Assembly: GCA_964538875.1 (NCBI GenBank)
Contig: CAZIHO010000160.1
Span: 1-5,832, forward strand
Source: CAZIHO01 sp964538875
Lineage (GTDB): Bacteria > Pseudomonadota > Gammaproteobacteria > Chromatiales > Chromatiaceae
DNA length: 5,832 bases
Reading direction: 5' to 3'
The translations under genes and the position numbers were made by a program. A model generated the notes under the pieces. That model searched no databases. It had not been told where the DNA came from and worked only from the letters and a program-made list of their open reading frames with translations. This document shows positions 5,021-5,832 of this stretch, piece by piece. Positions within the stretch are counted from its first letter, which is position 1; the number at the start of each line of letters is the position of its first letter.

Positions 5021-5832
5021 GTGACCGAACCTAGCCAAAAGTCCCCAGACCTGATCGCCGAAGAAGTCGCGATCCTGTTTCGGCATGCGCCGTCCGCCTT
5101 GGTTGGCAATCTGTTGGGAACCCTCATTGTCGGGGCCGTTCTGTGGGGCGGCGCGGCATCCGGACCATTAATCACCTGGGTGGCCGCCCTTTGGGCGTCC
5201 TTGGCGGTGCGCTACGGATTGGCACGCGCCTATCGGACTCGGCAACCCCGAGCCGAGGACGCGGATCGGTGGGGACGCCTCTATACGTTCAGTTCATGGT
5301 TGATTGCCGCGCTTTGGGGCCTAGGGGCGTTATTATTTTTAGAACCCCAACAAGCAGTTTATCGCCAAATTGGTCTGTCTATCAGTCTGGCCGGAATCGC
5401 CGCCAGCGCCTCCGGGACCCTGGCCGCGCGATCCTGGTTAGCCGGCCCCTTCATCCTGCTGGTGCTACTGCCGATGGCGGGGCGCTATTTTTTGATTAGC
5501 GAGCAGGGCTACTGGATCATGGGAACCATGGTCATCATTTACACCCAGGTATTGCTGGGTGTGGCCCACATCAATCACCTCGGTATCGCCGAAACGCTGC
5601 GACTGCGCTTTGAGAATTTGGCCATGTTGCGCAGCCTTCAGGAAAGCGAAGGCCGCTTTCGTGCCCTGACCGAAGCCTCAAGCACCGCAATATTCATCAT
5701 TCAAAACAAGCGGTTCATCTATGGCAACCCGGCCGCGCTGGCCCTATCCGGCTATACCCTAGAGGAGCTGGCGGTCATGGATTATTGGGATTTGATGCAC
5801 CCGACCTACCGGGAAATCATTCGCCGCCGGGG
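5021..5832 (+). CDS. Membrane-anchored PAS-domain sensor, 3' end beyond the window
   Basis: An open frame runs from GTG 5021 to the right edge without a stop (270 codons plus two bases). The N-terminal part looks like a six-helix membrane module, with hydrophobic segments at about 27-46, 49-67, 89-107, 115-136, 140-158 and 163-182. The first is preceded by the phrase LFRHAPSALVGNLLG. From about 207 a short helix (QESEGRFRALTEASSTAIFII) leads into a PAS fold with NPAALALSGYTLEEL and DLMHP, the usual PAS-core pattern. Proteins built this way generally continue into a GGDEF/EAL or histidine kinase module, which cannot be seen here. GTG 5021 is the only common start codon after the in-frame stop at 4925-4927; its ribosome site is weak (GCGGG, 10 nt upstream). 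It lies 163 bp after mltD across the terminator, so a promoter of its own is expected. The membrane part resembles MASE-type input domains in plan, but I cannot assign it to a named one. Confidence 0.85.
   Translation, partial: MTEPSQKSPDLIAEEVAILFRHAPSALVGNLLGTLIVGAVLWGGAASGPLITWVAALWASLAVRYGLARAYRTRQPRAEDADRWGRLYTFSSWLIAALWGLGALLFLEPQQAVYRQIGLSISLAGIAASASGTLAARSWLAGPFILLVLLPMAGRYFLISEQGYWIMGTMVIIYTQVLLGVAHINHLGIAETLRLRFENLAMLRSLQESEGRFRALTEASSTAIFIIQNKRFIYGNPAALALSGYTLEELAVMDYWDLMHPTYREIIRRR

Noticed and set aside
5143..5499. Plus-strand reading frame of 118 codons
   Set aside because: It is in a different frame from the PAS sensor, which stays open from 5021 to the edge with membrane helices and a PAS core.

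Overview
The window reads as a chromosomal segment of a fairly GC-rich gammaproteobacterium. The basis is the cluster of a YafS-like methyltransferase, rnhA, dnaQ and mltD, a neighbourhood known from Escherichia coli and Pseudomonas, together with an Fnr/Anr-type regulator whose residues follow the gammaproteobacterial Fnr closely. The genus cannot be read from the sequence. There are no mobile elements, CRISPR arrays, tRNA or rRNA genes, and no sign of recent transfer.

Layout, left to right. Positions 1-118 are a leader and promoter region holding a perfect Fnr operator (61-74). A complete fnr gene follows on the plus strand (119-877). A 200-bp gap (878-1077) with no recognisable gene separates it from a minus-strand cluster, read from right to left: a YafS-like class I methyltransferase (3081 to 2323), rnhA (2330 to 1890) overlapping it by 8 bp, and dnaQ (1806 to 1078) 83 bp further on. 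A 150-bp divergent promoter region (3082-3231) leads into mltD on the plus strand (3232-4857), an outer-membrane lipoprotein transglycosylase with two LysM domains, closed by a strong intrinsic terminator (4884-4925). From GTG 5021 to the right edge an open frame encodes a six-helix membrane protein with a PAS domain. It is cut off by the window, so its output domain is unseen.

Functionally, fnr is the oxygen sensor that controls anaerobic gene expression and probably its own promoter. The minus-strand cluster holds genome maintenance functions: RNase HI removes RNA from RNA-DNA hybrids, and DnaQ is the proofreading subunit of DNA polymerase III. The methyltransferase with them has no known substrate. 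MltD trims peptidoglycan. The last gene is probably a membrane sensor or signalling enzyme.

The most useful observations are the perfect Fnr box in front of fnr, a perfect 9-bp hairpin at the 3' end of fnr, the absence of gloB between mltD and the methyltransferase gene where it lies in E. coli and Pseudomonas, and the unidentified truncated sensor at the right edge. No clearly new system is visible; most of the window is conserved core genome.
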